This document shows positions 37,419 to 44,832 of a stretch of 64,000 nucleotides of DNA, piece after piece. The stretch comes from Mesorhizobium shangrilense (GTDB lineage Bacteria > Pseudomonadota > Alphaproteobacteria > Rhizobiales > Rhizobiaceae), in contig NZ_JBEWSZ010000012.1 in NCBI RefSeq assembly GCF_040537815.1, positions 1-64,000 on the forward strand. The letters are read 5' to 3'. Position 1 is the stretch's first letter; every line of letters starts with the position of its first letter. The translations under genes and the position numbers were made by a program. The notes beneath the pieces are model-generated. The model did no database searches and was not told the DNA's origin. It saw only the letters and a program-made list of their open reading frames with translations.

Positions 37419-37472
37419 TTGCTGCGCAACATATTTTGCCCGCTATGCAGCATTAAATGCTCCCGCACTGCA
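37419..37472. promoter_or_regulatory. TGC-rich sites in the phaA/phaR gap, candidate PhaR operators
   Basis: The gap between divergent phaA and phaR contains TTGCTGCGCAA (37419-37429), GCAACATAT (37426-37434), the palindrome ATGCAGCAT (37445-37453) and GCACTGCA (37465-37472). PhaR proteins are known to bind TGC-rich sequences such as CTGC-N3-GCAG. Two of these words, GCAACATAT and GCACTGCA, recur before bdhA. Confidence 0.5.
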
Positions 37473-37576
37473 CAAACCACTTGGATTTATGACGCTTTTG
37501 CGCATATCCTCAAAAAAGGCACAATCGTTACCGGCGGCTTACTCAGGGGCGTGCCGGTGTCCCCGGGAGGATGCAG

Positions 37577-38188
37577 ATGGCCGCTAAAGACGATCCGATC
37601 ATCATCAAGAAATACGCCAATCGCCGCCTCTACAATACGGGGACCAGCACCTATGTGACGCTCGAGGACCTCGCCGAGATGGTCAAGAAGGGCGAGGAGT
37701 TCACCGTACAGGATGCCAAGACCGGTGATGACATCACCCATCCGGTGCTGACACAGATCATCTTCGAGCTTGAGAACAAGGACGGGCAGAACATGCTGCC
37801 GATCCCGTTCCTGCGCCAGCTGATCGCCTATTACGGCGACCAGATGCAGATGATCGTGCCGAGCTTCCTAGAACAGTCGATGCTCGCCTTCTCCAAGGAG
37901 CAGGAGCGCTTTCGCGAGCAGATGAAGGGTGCGATCGGCAAGTCGCCACTGGACATGATGAAGATCACCACGCCGATCAAGGCGCTGGAGGAACAGACCC
38001 GCCGCAACATGGAGATGTTCCAGAATGCGATGCGCCTGTTCACGCCGTTCCCGCCGGCGGGAACGAATGGCCCTGCCGCAGCACCCGCTGAACCCGCGAG
38101 GAAGGAGACGCCGGAGAAATCCGACGACCTGCAGGAGCTGAAGGATCAGATCGCCGCGATGCAGCGCAAGCTCGACACAATGTCGTAA
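37577..38188 (+). CDS. phaR: PHB synthesis regulator
   Basis: 203 aa starting MAAKDDPIIIKKYANRRLYN; GGGAGG at 37565-37570 supports this start over the codon at 37571. The N-terminal PHB_acc_N domain (KKYANRRLYNTGTSTYVTLE) is the DNA-binding part, and the following segment LPIPFLRQLIAYYGDQMQ is the PHB_acc region. PhaR binds DNA and PHB granules and derepresses phasin and PHB genes when polymer accumulates. A Pro/Ala linker and a coiled-coil end (DDLQELKDQIAAMQRKLDTM) follow. Divergent from phaA. Confidence 0.96.
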   Translation: MAAKDDPIIIKKYANRRLYNTGTSTYVTLEDLAEMVKKGEEFTVQDAKTGDDITHPVLTQIIFELENKDGQNMLPIPFLRQLIAYYGDQMQMIVPSFLEQSMLAFSKEQERFREQMKGAIGKSPLDMMKITTPIKALEEQTRRNMEMFQNAMRLFTPFPPAGTNGPAAAPAEPARKETPEKSDDLQELKDQIAAMQRKLDTMS

Positions 38189-38231
38189 GGACTGACCATC
38201 GATAAGGTCAGCCTGCAGGCTGGGCGGCCCA

Positions 38232-39371
38232 CTACGGCAGCAATCCCTCGTAGCGCCCGCGCGGCCTGATAAGGCTTCCACTCGTTATCTGTTCGACGGC
38301 GTGCGCGGCCCAGCCGATGCTGCGGCCGAGCGCGAACAGACGGAATGGCGCGTCGGAAGGCAAGCGGAGGCTGCGTGTCAGCGCGGCCAGGGCAAAATCA
38401 ACATTGGGACGCATGCCTGTTGCCGCGAAAGCCGCGTCGCGCAGGGATGACAGGATGACGTCGCCATCAATCGTGGAAAGCAGCGCGGCTGCCCGGGGAT
38501 CGCCGTCGGGATAGAGCGGGTGGCCGAAACCCGGCAGCGGCCGTTCATGGTCGAGCCAGCGCCTGATTGCCGCGTCGGCGCCGTGCCGGCTGGCGTCGTC
38601 GGCCAGCTGCATCACCGCTTCGCCGGCGCCGCCGTGGCGCGGGCCTGAAAGCGCCGACAGTCCCGCCAGCAGGCAGGCGGCAACCGGCGCGCCGGTCGAG
38701 GCCGCGACACGCGCGGCAAAGGTCGATGCGTTCAGCTCGTGATCGGCGAGCAAGACAAGGGCGCGACGGATCGTGTCCGCACCCGCGGTGTCGACGGACC
38801 AACCCTGCGCCAGGCGGCTGTGGACGGCATCCATTCCGGGGACGGCGCCCAACGCGCCCGCCAGCATTCCAATTGCTTGCGCCGCATCGCCGTAGAGTGA
38901 AGCGGGGCTGCGTCCGAGAGAAGTACGGCCTTCGCCGGCAAGCGAGGCAAGTTGCGCAAAGGCGGCGGATCGGCCGCTTTGATCCGGCCTACCTGTCGAC
39001 TGTGACCGGAAACGCACCTGGTTTGGCGATGCCCACAGGACCCCCGCCATTTCTTCCAGCGTCGCCTCATCGGAAAGCGCGACCGCGTCCTGGCCGCGAT
39101 AGACGAGGTGGCCATGCAGGATGGTCGAGATGGAGGTGGCGATCGCCGGTTCGCCCCAGGCAATCGCACTTTCCGCGATGACCGAAGGACGGCGGCCGCG
39201 TGCCCGGCGCGTCGCCAGCGCCGCGATGTCGTCGGCGCGGTACTGACTGCGGCGCGGGTCTTCCTCGTCCGGCCGCATGCCGATGCGCCCGCGGCTGACA
39301 TAGGCATAGAGTGTCTGCGCTCGCACCTTGAGCCTTCCCAGCGCTTCTTCCCGTGACAGCCACTCCGACAT
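38232..39371 (-). CDS. Citrate-synthase paralogue with an N-terminal HTH domain
   Basis: 379 aa. Residues 1-60 (MSEWLSREEALGRLKVRAQT, then YAYVSRGRI, RRSQYRADDIAALATRRARG) resemble a MerR/excisionase-type helix-turn-helix with a wing. Residues about 75-379 are a citrate/2-methylcitrate synthase domain. The expected His residues are in SGPRHGGAGEA and GFGHPLYPDGDPRA and the Asp in NVDFALA, so catalysis looks possible. It is divergent from a second citrate synthase over a 91-bp gap with four ATTGAT repeats. It could be an enzyme that also binds DNA, or a cooperating subunit. Function not established. Confidence 0.8.
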   Translation of the reverse strand: MSEWLSREEALGRLKVRAQTLYAYVSRGRIGMRPDEEDPRRSQYRADDIAALATRRARGRRPSVIAESAIAWGEPAIATSISTILHGHLVYRGQDAVALSDEATLEEMAGVLWASPNQVRFRSQSTGRPDQSGRSAAFAQLASLAGEGRTSLGRSPASLYGDAAQAIGMLAGALGAVPGMDAVHSRLAQGWSVDTAGADTIRRALVLLADHELNASTFAARVAASTGAPVAACLLAGLSALSGPRHGGAGEAVMQLADDASRHGADAAIRRWLDHERPLPGFGHPLYPDGDPRAAALLSTIDGDVILSSLRDAAFAATGMRPNVDFALAALTRSLRLPSDAPFRLFALGRSIGWAAHAVEQITSGSLIRPRGRYEGLLP

Positions 39372-39384
39372 ATCGGCCTTGTAT

Positions 39385-39417
39385 ATTGATTCTATTGATC
39401 AAGATTGATGGATTGAT
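39385..39417. promoter_or_regulatory. Four ATTGAT repeats between the citrate synthases
   Basis: ATTGAT occurs at 39385, 39394, 39404 and 39412, spaced 9, 10 and 8 bp. TTGATCAA at 39395-39402 adds a palindrome. The array fills the centre of the 91-bp divergent promoter region. It is a candidate operator, possibly for the HTH domain of the adjacent gene. Confidence 0.45.
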
Positions 39418-39462
39418 TGCCCAGCCTTATCTCCGATCCCGAAATCATTCAAGGAGACAGCT

Positions 39463-40551
39463 ATGGCAAACGGGCTCGATGACGTGGTGGCGGCGGAAAC
39501 CGTGCTTTCCGATGTCGACGGTCTTGGCGGCCGTCTGACGATCCGAGGCCATTCGCTGCTGGAACTGGCTGGCCGCTGGAGTTTCTCCCAGGTGGTCCGC
39601 TTGCTGCTGGACGGCTTTTTCGACGACCTTCCGGGCGACGCGGAACTGGCCGAAAAGATCGGTCAGGCGCGCGGCGAGGTGTTCGCACGGCTGCAGCCGA
39701 TGCTTCCGTCCCTGGTTTCATTGGACATCTACAGCGCTATGCGTGCCGGCATGGCCTTCCTGCCGGACGGCGACACGCTGGAGGACGCGCTCCGGCTGAT
39801 CGCCGCGCCCGCCGTGCTGACGCCGGCCTTGCTGCGTCTTCAGCACGGCCAAACGCCGGTGCCGCCGGACGTGCGGGCAGGTCATGCCGGCGACATGCTG
39901 AGGATGCTCAACGGTACCGCCGCGTCCCCGGCATTGGCAGGGGCGATCGACACCTATCTCGTCACGGTCTGCGATCACGGCCTGAATGCCTCGACCTTCG
40001 CGACCCGCGTGGTCGCCTCGACGCAGGCCGGCCTGACGTCGGCGATCCTGGCAGGTCTTGGTGCGCTGAAGGGGCCGCTGCATGGCGGCGCGCCGGGTCC
40101 GGTGATCGAGATGCTCGATGCGATCGCGGCACACGGCGACGTGGCCGGGTGGCTGCGCGATGAAGTCGCTGGAGGCGAGCGCATCATGGGATTCGGCCAC
40201 CGTATCTATCGGGTGCGCGATCCGCGTGCCGATGTGCTGAAGGCGGTCGTTCGCCAACTGGGTGCCGAGGGCCAGACCGGCCGCCGGCTGGCTTTCGCCG
40301 AGAAGGTCGAGCAAGCGGCCCTTGAGGTGCTTCGGGTCGCCAAGCCGTCGCGCTCGCTGCAGACCAATGTCGAGTTCTACACCGCGCTGCTGCTGGAGGC
40401 AGCGGGCTTCCCGAAGGAAGCGTTCAGCAATGTCTTCGCCGCGGGGCGCGTGGCCGGCTGGATTGCGCACGCGCGCGAGCAGCAGGCGACCGGACGGCTG
40501 ATCCGTCCGCAGTCCCGCTATGTCGGGCCGGTGCCGGATCTTGTTGCCTGA
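39463..40551 (+). CDS. Citrate synthase / 2-methylcitrate synthase family protein
   Basis: 362 aa; AAGGAG six bases before the ATG fixes the start. It condenses acetyl- or propionyl-CoA with oxaloacetate if active. Catalytic His residues appear in GPLHGGAPGPV and IMGFGHRIYRVRDPRA. The position normally Asp in NVDFY reads NVEFYTALLLE, a conservative Asp-to-Glu change. The C terminus GRVAGWIAHAREQ and RLIRPQSRYVG is normal. A genome would be expected to carry a separate housekeeping gltA, so this one may have a specialised or PHB-linked role. Confidence 0.88.
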   Translation: MANGLDDVVAAETVLSDVDGLGGRLTIRGHSLLELAGRWSFSQVVRLLLDGFFDDLPGDAELAEKIGQARGEVFARLQPMLPSLVSLDIYSAMRAGMAFLPDGDTLEDALRLIAAPAVLTPALLRLQHGQTPVPPDVRAGHAGDMLRMLNGTAASPALAGAIDTYLVTVCDHGLNASTFATRVVASTQAGLTSAILAGLGALKGPLHGGAPGPVIEMLDAIAAHGDVAGWLRDEVAGGERIMGFGHRIYRVRDPRADVLKAVVRQLGAEGQTGRRLAFAEKVEQAALEVLRVAKPSRSLQTNVEFYTALLLEAAGFPKEAFSNVFAAGRVAGWIAHAREQQATGRLIRPQSRYVGPVPDLVA

Positions 40552-40727
40552 GGTTGAACTCTCCTCGATCCGTTGAGAGGTGCGGGCCTTAGTGAAAGGG
40601 CGCAGCCGCCTCTGGGCGCGGCGGTCGCCGTGAGATTCCTGGTCCTTATGAACAGGGTGTAACGGACTCTTGATGACGAAAGTTTCACGTCATTACCTAG
40701 GGGTACCGCTGTTTTTGCGATGCGTAG

Positions 40728-40758
40728 GGCATATATGCTGCACTGCAACATATATGCC
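40728..40758. promoter_or_regulatory. Large palindrome upstream of bdhA
   Basis: Perfect 10-bp arms GGCATATATG (40728-40737) and CATATATGCC (40749-40758) enclose CTGCACTGCAA. The centre fits the PhaR-type CTGC-N3-GCA pattern. GCACTGCA (40740-40747) and GCAACATAT (40745-40753) recur in the phaA/phaR gap. It lies 27 bp before the bdhA start, in a position to act as an operator. Confidence 0.6.
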
Positions 40759-40784
40759 TGTTCGCGCCGCAAAGGGAATTTGCC

Positions 40785-41567
40785 TTGATCGCCAGAAAAA
40801 CCGCTGTTGTCACCGGCTCCACCTCGGGTATCGGCCTGGCCATTGCCCATGCACTGGCGGCTCAAGGCCACAACGTCGTCATCAATTCCTTCTCGGACAC
40901 GGCCGCCGACCATGCCGTCGCCGATGCGATCGCCAAACAGCACAGCGTCAAGACCGCCTATATCAAGGCTGACATGTCGAAGGCCGACGAGTGCAGGGCG
41001 TTGATTGCCAGGGCGGCGGAGACCTTCGGCACCGTCGATATTCTCGTCAACAATGCAGGTATCCAGCATGTCTCACCGGTGGAGGAATTCCCGGCCGAGA
41101 AGTGGGATGCGATCATCGCCATCAACCTGTCGTCGGCGTTTCACACCATCGCGGCGGTGATCCCGCTGATGAGACAAGCCGGCGGCGGGCGGATCGTCAA
41201 CATCGCCTCGGCGCACGGCTTGGTCGCCTCGCCGTTCAAGTCGGCCTATGTGTCGGCCAAGCACGGGATCATGGGATTGACCAAGACCGTGGCGCTTGAA
41301 CTTGCGCGCGAAAAGATCACCTGCAATGCCATCTGCCCCGGCTATGTGCTGACGCCGCTGGTCGAGGCCCAGATCCCCGACCAGATGAAGGCCAACAAGA
41401 TGGACCGCGAGACGGTCATCCGCGAGGTCATGCTCGAAAAGCAGCCGACCAAGGAATTCGTCACGGTGGAACAGGTTGCCGCGGCGGCGGTGTTCCTGTG
41501 TTCGGACGCGGCGGCGCAGGTCAACGGCACGCACATTTCGGTCGATGGGGGCTGGACCGCCCAGTGA
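40785..41567 (+). CDS. bdhA: 3-Hydroxybutyrate dehydrogenase
   Basis: 260 aa from a TTG start (MIARKTAVVTGSTSGIG) with AGGG eight bases upstream. It oxidises (R)-3-hydroxybutyrate to acetoacetate with NAD+, so it acts in PHB breakdown. The SDR motifs are TGSTSGIGLA, NNAGIQHVSPVE and the catalytic Tyr/Lys in SAYVSAKHGIMG. The substrate-lid and C-terminal sequences (QVNGTHISVDGGWTAQ) match the bacterial BDH family. Followed by a patatin-like gene. Confidence 0.95.
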   Translation: MIARKTAVVTGSTSGIGLAIAHALAAQGHNVVINSFSDTAADHAVADAIAKQHSVKTAYIKADMSKADECRALIARAAETFGTVDILVNNAGIQHVSPVEEFPAEKWDAIIAINLSSAFHTIAAVIPLMRQAGGGRIVNIASAHGLVASPFKSAYVSAKHGIMGLTKTVALELAREKITCNAICPGYVLTPLVEAQIPDQMKANKMDRETVIREVMLEKQPTKEFVTVEQVAAAAVFLCSDAAAQVNGTHISVDGGWTAQ

Positions 41568-41660
41568 GACCGGAGATTTCTACAAACTTCCCAATCAGTT
41601 CCAGAAACGGAGCGCCGAGCGGTTCAAAGCCAATAAGCTCGACACATAAAGGACGACGCC

Positions 41661-42791
41661 ATGACGAAAAACGGCAAGGCGGAGGAGACCAAGAAGATCA
41701 ATATCGCGCTCCAGGGCGGAGGCTCGCACGGGGCCTTTTCCTGGGGCGTGCTGGACCGACTGCTGGAAGACGGGCGGTTCGACATAGCAGCGGTTTCCGG
41801 CACCAGCGCCGGTGCCATGAACGCCGTGGCGCTGGCCGACGGTTTTGTCCGTGGCGGTGTTGAGGGCGCGAGACGGAAGCTCGATGATTTCTGGCGCGCG
41901 GTGGCGGCCAAGGGACGGTTCAGTCCGGTGCAGCGCATGCCGTGGGATGTCGCCTGGGGCAACTGGTCGATCGAGAACACGCCGGGCTATTTGTTCTTCG
42001 ACACCATGTCGCGGGTGTTCTCGCCCTATGTCGCCAATCCGCTTGGCCTCAACCCGCTGCGTGACGTGGTCGCGCAGGAGATCAATTTCGACAATGTGCG
42101 CGCCTGCAAATCGATGGAGCTGTTCATCTCGGCAACCAATGTCGAGACCGGGCAGCTGCGGGTCTTTTCCGATGGCGAGATCGACCTCGACACCGTGATG
42201 GCGTCGGCCTGCCTGCCGCAATTGTTCCGTGCGGTCGAGATCAAGGGCGTGCCCTATTGGGATGGCGGCTACGGTGGCAATCCAGCGCTCTACCCATTCT
42301 TCAAGGCGACAGCGACCGAGGATGTCCTTCTGGTGCAGATCAATCCCGTGGTCCGCGAAGGAACGCCGAAGAGCGCCAACGAGATCCAGAACCGCATCGA
42401 CGAGATCACCTTCAATGCCGGGCTGATGCGCGAGTTCCGCTCGATTGCCTTCGTCAAGGAACTGATCGCGGCCGGCCGGCTGCCGCATGGCGAATACCGC
42501 GACATCCGCATGCACCGCATCGATGCCGACGAGGCGTTCAAGGATCTCTCGGCATCATCGAAGGTCAATGCCGAATGGGCCTTCCTGGCCTATCTGCGCG
42601 ATCTCGGCCGCACCGCAGCCAGCGATTGGCTGGAGGAAAATTATGATGCGGTCGGCAAAACGGCGACGCTCGATCTCTCCGGCCAGCTCGATGACGGCTT
42701 CAAGCCGGTGCGTGGCCCGGCGCCGGGCCGGAGGGTCAAGGAATTCCTTGCCGCACGGCTGAAGCCCGAGGTGGCGCGCCGTCAGGCTTGA
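41661..42791 (+). CDS. Patatin-like phospholipase-family protein
   Basis: 376 aa. The oxyanion loop QGGGSHGAFSWGVLD, nucleophile elbow GTSAG (Ser at about residue 49) and catalytic Asp in DGGYGG (about residue 201) make an intact Ser-Asp dyad. No signal peptide is visible, so a cytoplasmic acyl hydrolase is likely. It is 93 bp after bdhA in the same direction. It may release hydroxybutyryl units or remodel membrane lipids; the PHB link is context only. Confidence 0.88.
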   Translation: MTKNGKAEETKKINIALQGGGSHGAFSWGVLDRLLEDGRFDIAAVSGTSAGAMNAVALADGFVRGGVEGARRKLDDFWRAVAAKGRFSPVQRMPWDVAWGNWSIENTPGYLFFDTMSRVFSPYVANPLGLNPLRDVVAQEINFDNVRACKSMELFISATNVETGQLRVFSDGEIDLDTVMASACLPQLFRAVEIKGVPYWDGGYGGNPALYPFFKATATEDVLLVQINPVVREGTPKSANEIQNRIDEITFNAGLMREFRSIAFVKELIAAGRLPHGEYRDIRMHRIDADEAFKDLSASSKVNAEWAFLAYLRDLGRTAASDWLEENYDAVGKTATLDLSGQLDDGFKPVRGPAPGRRVKEFLAARLKPEVARRQA

Positions 42792-43577
42792 GGTTCTTCA
42801 ACAGCAGGTTGTGACGTTGGCATGAAAAGTTCCAAATCATACTGACGCCTGTTGCCACCCAGTTCTCGGAATGGTCTTTCACGATCGCATAAGAGGGCGG
42901 GGCGGTAGCGTCTCGGATCGAAAACGCGCCGAAGGAGCTTGCCGGCACGGAACTCTGTTTGTCCGGCGACTTCGTCGCGGCGTTGTGTTGGTCGTCACAT
43001 CGCGCATGCCCGTCGGCGGTGGCCCATGCGGGTATTGCGGCGTCATGGCTTCGATGGTCCGCCTGTTGGCGGAGCCGAGGCTCCGAGTTGCGGATCTCCT
43101 TCCTTGATCTCTAATTTATGCAGTAATTACAACGCCCTGCCCGAGTGGTCATGCACGGAGAGCCGACAGCTTTCGTCTGTCGAGATGGCTTGGTTTGGGA
43201 AATTCCCCGGCGGAAATTCGCTGGGATCAACAAGCTGGGCCGCAACAGGTAGCCGCGCCTCGAAGATGTTCGCGCAGCGTGTCCAGGGCGACCAAGACGG
43301 GTGCCCGGGGCTGGGCGCCAGGAGCGGATCGTAAGCCGGTGTCAGCCCCGACGGAAACGATCTGCCGGCCGCACGAAAATCGATTCCGCTGGGTGCATCA
43401 TGCCCGGCGACGCAATGTTCTCGCAACTTTCCGGCTATATTGCAGTGCAACTTTGATGTAGAAGCGCCCTTCGCCGTTCACGGCAAATTGAACACGGCTT
43501 GGCGCGCACCCATATCGGCGACGCGCCCGCGTTACGGGGACGCGGTGCTGGCCGAACCCGCAGTGGAAAAAACGACA
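42792..43577. other. Long intergenic region before the RND efflux operon
   Basis: About 785 bp with no gene I can support. TTGCAGTGCAA at 43440-43450 is an 11-base palindrome, 127 bp before the adaptor start, that contains TGCAGTGC, the reverse complement of the GCACTGCA word seen in the PHB regulatory regions. Short ORFs of about 70-107 codons on both strands lack recognisable domains. Confidence 0.45.
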
Positions 43578-44753
43578 ATGCCGAGAATCAGGTTTCACAA
43601 GCTTGCAGCCGTTGTTGTGCTCATTGGTTTCGCGGCCTGGATGGCGACAGGCGAGTTTTCGTCGGTCGGCAGCGTAGCCGCCAACAAAGCCAAGGCCGCC
43701 GAAACCGAGCAAGGCAAAGCGCCGGACGCCAGCAAGCCGAAGACCACGGAAGCCGAGTCAAAGGCACCGTTGCGCACCGTCGCCGTGGTGACACCGCCGC
43801 GCCGCACCTATGCGCGCGCCATCCGCATTTCCGGGCTGACCGAGGCCGACAAGCGCGCGGTGCTGGCGACACGCGTCGGCGGCGTCATCGACCAGCTGCC
43901 GGTCAAGCAGGGCCAGCACGTCAAGACAGGCGATCTCGTGCTGATGCTTGCCGCTGAGGAAAAGATCTCGATGGTAAGCAATGCCAAGCAACTCGTGGCG
44001 CAGCGCCAGGCGGAGCTTGATGCGGCGGAGCGGCTGGCCAAGACCGGCAATCTGCCCAAGTTGCAGCTCGACACCGCCCGCTCCAATCTGACCCTGGCGC
44101 AATCCCAGCTGGACACCGCACAGGCCGAGCTTGACCGCAACGAGGTGAAGGCGCCTTTCGATGGCGTCATCGACCGGGTCCCGGTGGAGCTTGGCAGTTC
44201 CGTCATGCAGGGCGGCGAAGTGGCAACCATCCTCAAGCTTGATCCTGTGATCGCCCGCGGCGAAGTCAGCGAGCGTGATCTCGGCTACCTCAAGCTCGGC
44301 GACAAGGCCAATGTACGCCTGGTCAGCGGCCAGAGCGTCGAAGGCACCGTGCGCTATATCAGCCGCGACGCGTCGTCGGCGACCCGCACCTTCCGCGTCG
44401 AGGTCGCCATTCCCAATGCCGATGGTTCCGTGCCGGCCGGCATGACCGCGGAAATCGCGCTCAGCGCATTGCCGACCGACGCCATCATGCTGCCGCGCTC
44501 GGTGGTGACGCTCGGCGACAAGGGCGATCTCGGCATCCGTGCCGTCGACAAGGACAACAAGGTGGCGTTCTTCCCGATCGACCTGGTCGACGACACGCCA
44601 ACCGGTCTCGTGCTTGGCGGCATCCCTGCCGATGCGCGCATTATCGTCGCCGGCCAGGAACTTGTGAAGGAAGGCGATGTGGTCAAGCCGGTCGATGCCG
44701 ACCAGGCGACGATCAACAAGCTGATCGGCGAAGCCACCGCCGGCACGCAGTAG
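43578..44753 (+). CDS. RND efflux periplasmic adaptor (membrane-fusion protein)
   Basis: 391 aa starting MPRIRFHKLAAVVVLIGFAA, a single uncleaved or signal-anchor helix; the 46 upstream codons of the frame are not coding. Typical HlyD/AcrA-like parts follow: a lipoyl half-motif (GVIDQLPVKQGQHVKTGDLV), an alpha-helical hairpin (LVAQRQAELDAAERLAKTGN through SQLDTAQAELDRNE), then KAPFDGVIDRVPVELGSSV. It bridges the inner-membrane pump to the outer membrane. No outer-membrane channel gene is adjacent. Operon with the following pump gene. Confidence 0.92.
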   Translation: MPRIRFHKLAAVVVLIGFAAWMATGEFSSVGSVAANKAKAAETEQGKAPDASKPKTTEAESKAPLRTVAVVTPPRRTYARAIRISGLTEADKRAVLATRVGGVIDQLPVKQGQHVKTGDLVLMLAAEEKISMVSNAKQLVAQRQAELDAAERLAKTGNLPKLQLDTARSNLTLAQSQLDTAQAELDRNEVKAPFDGVIDRVPVELGSSVMQGGEVATILKLDPVIARGEVSERDLGYLKLGDKANVRLVSGQSVEGTVRYISRDASSATRTFRVEVAIPNADGSVPAGMTAEIALSALPTDAIMLPRSVVTLGDKGDLGIRAVDKDNKVAFFPIDLVDDTPTGLVLGGIPADARIIVAGQELVKEGDVVKPVDADQATINKLIGEATAGTQ

Positions 44754-44832
44754 CGCAAGGGGCGCCGGCGCCGGGCCTTGCCCGGCGACGTCAGTCTGTT
44801 CGCCACTCCCGAAAGCAACAGCAGGCTAAGTC

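Noticed and set aside
43127..43450. 107-codon minus-strand ORF before the RND operon
   Set aside because: Overlaps the promoter palindrome and has no homologous-looking features.
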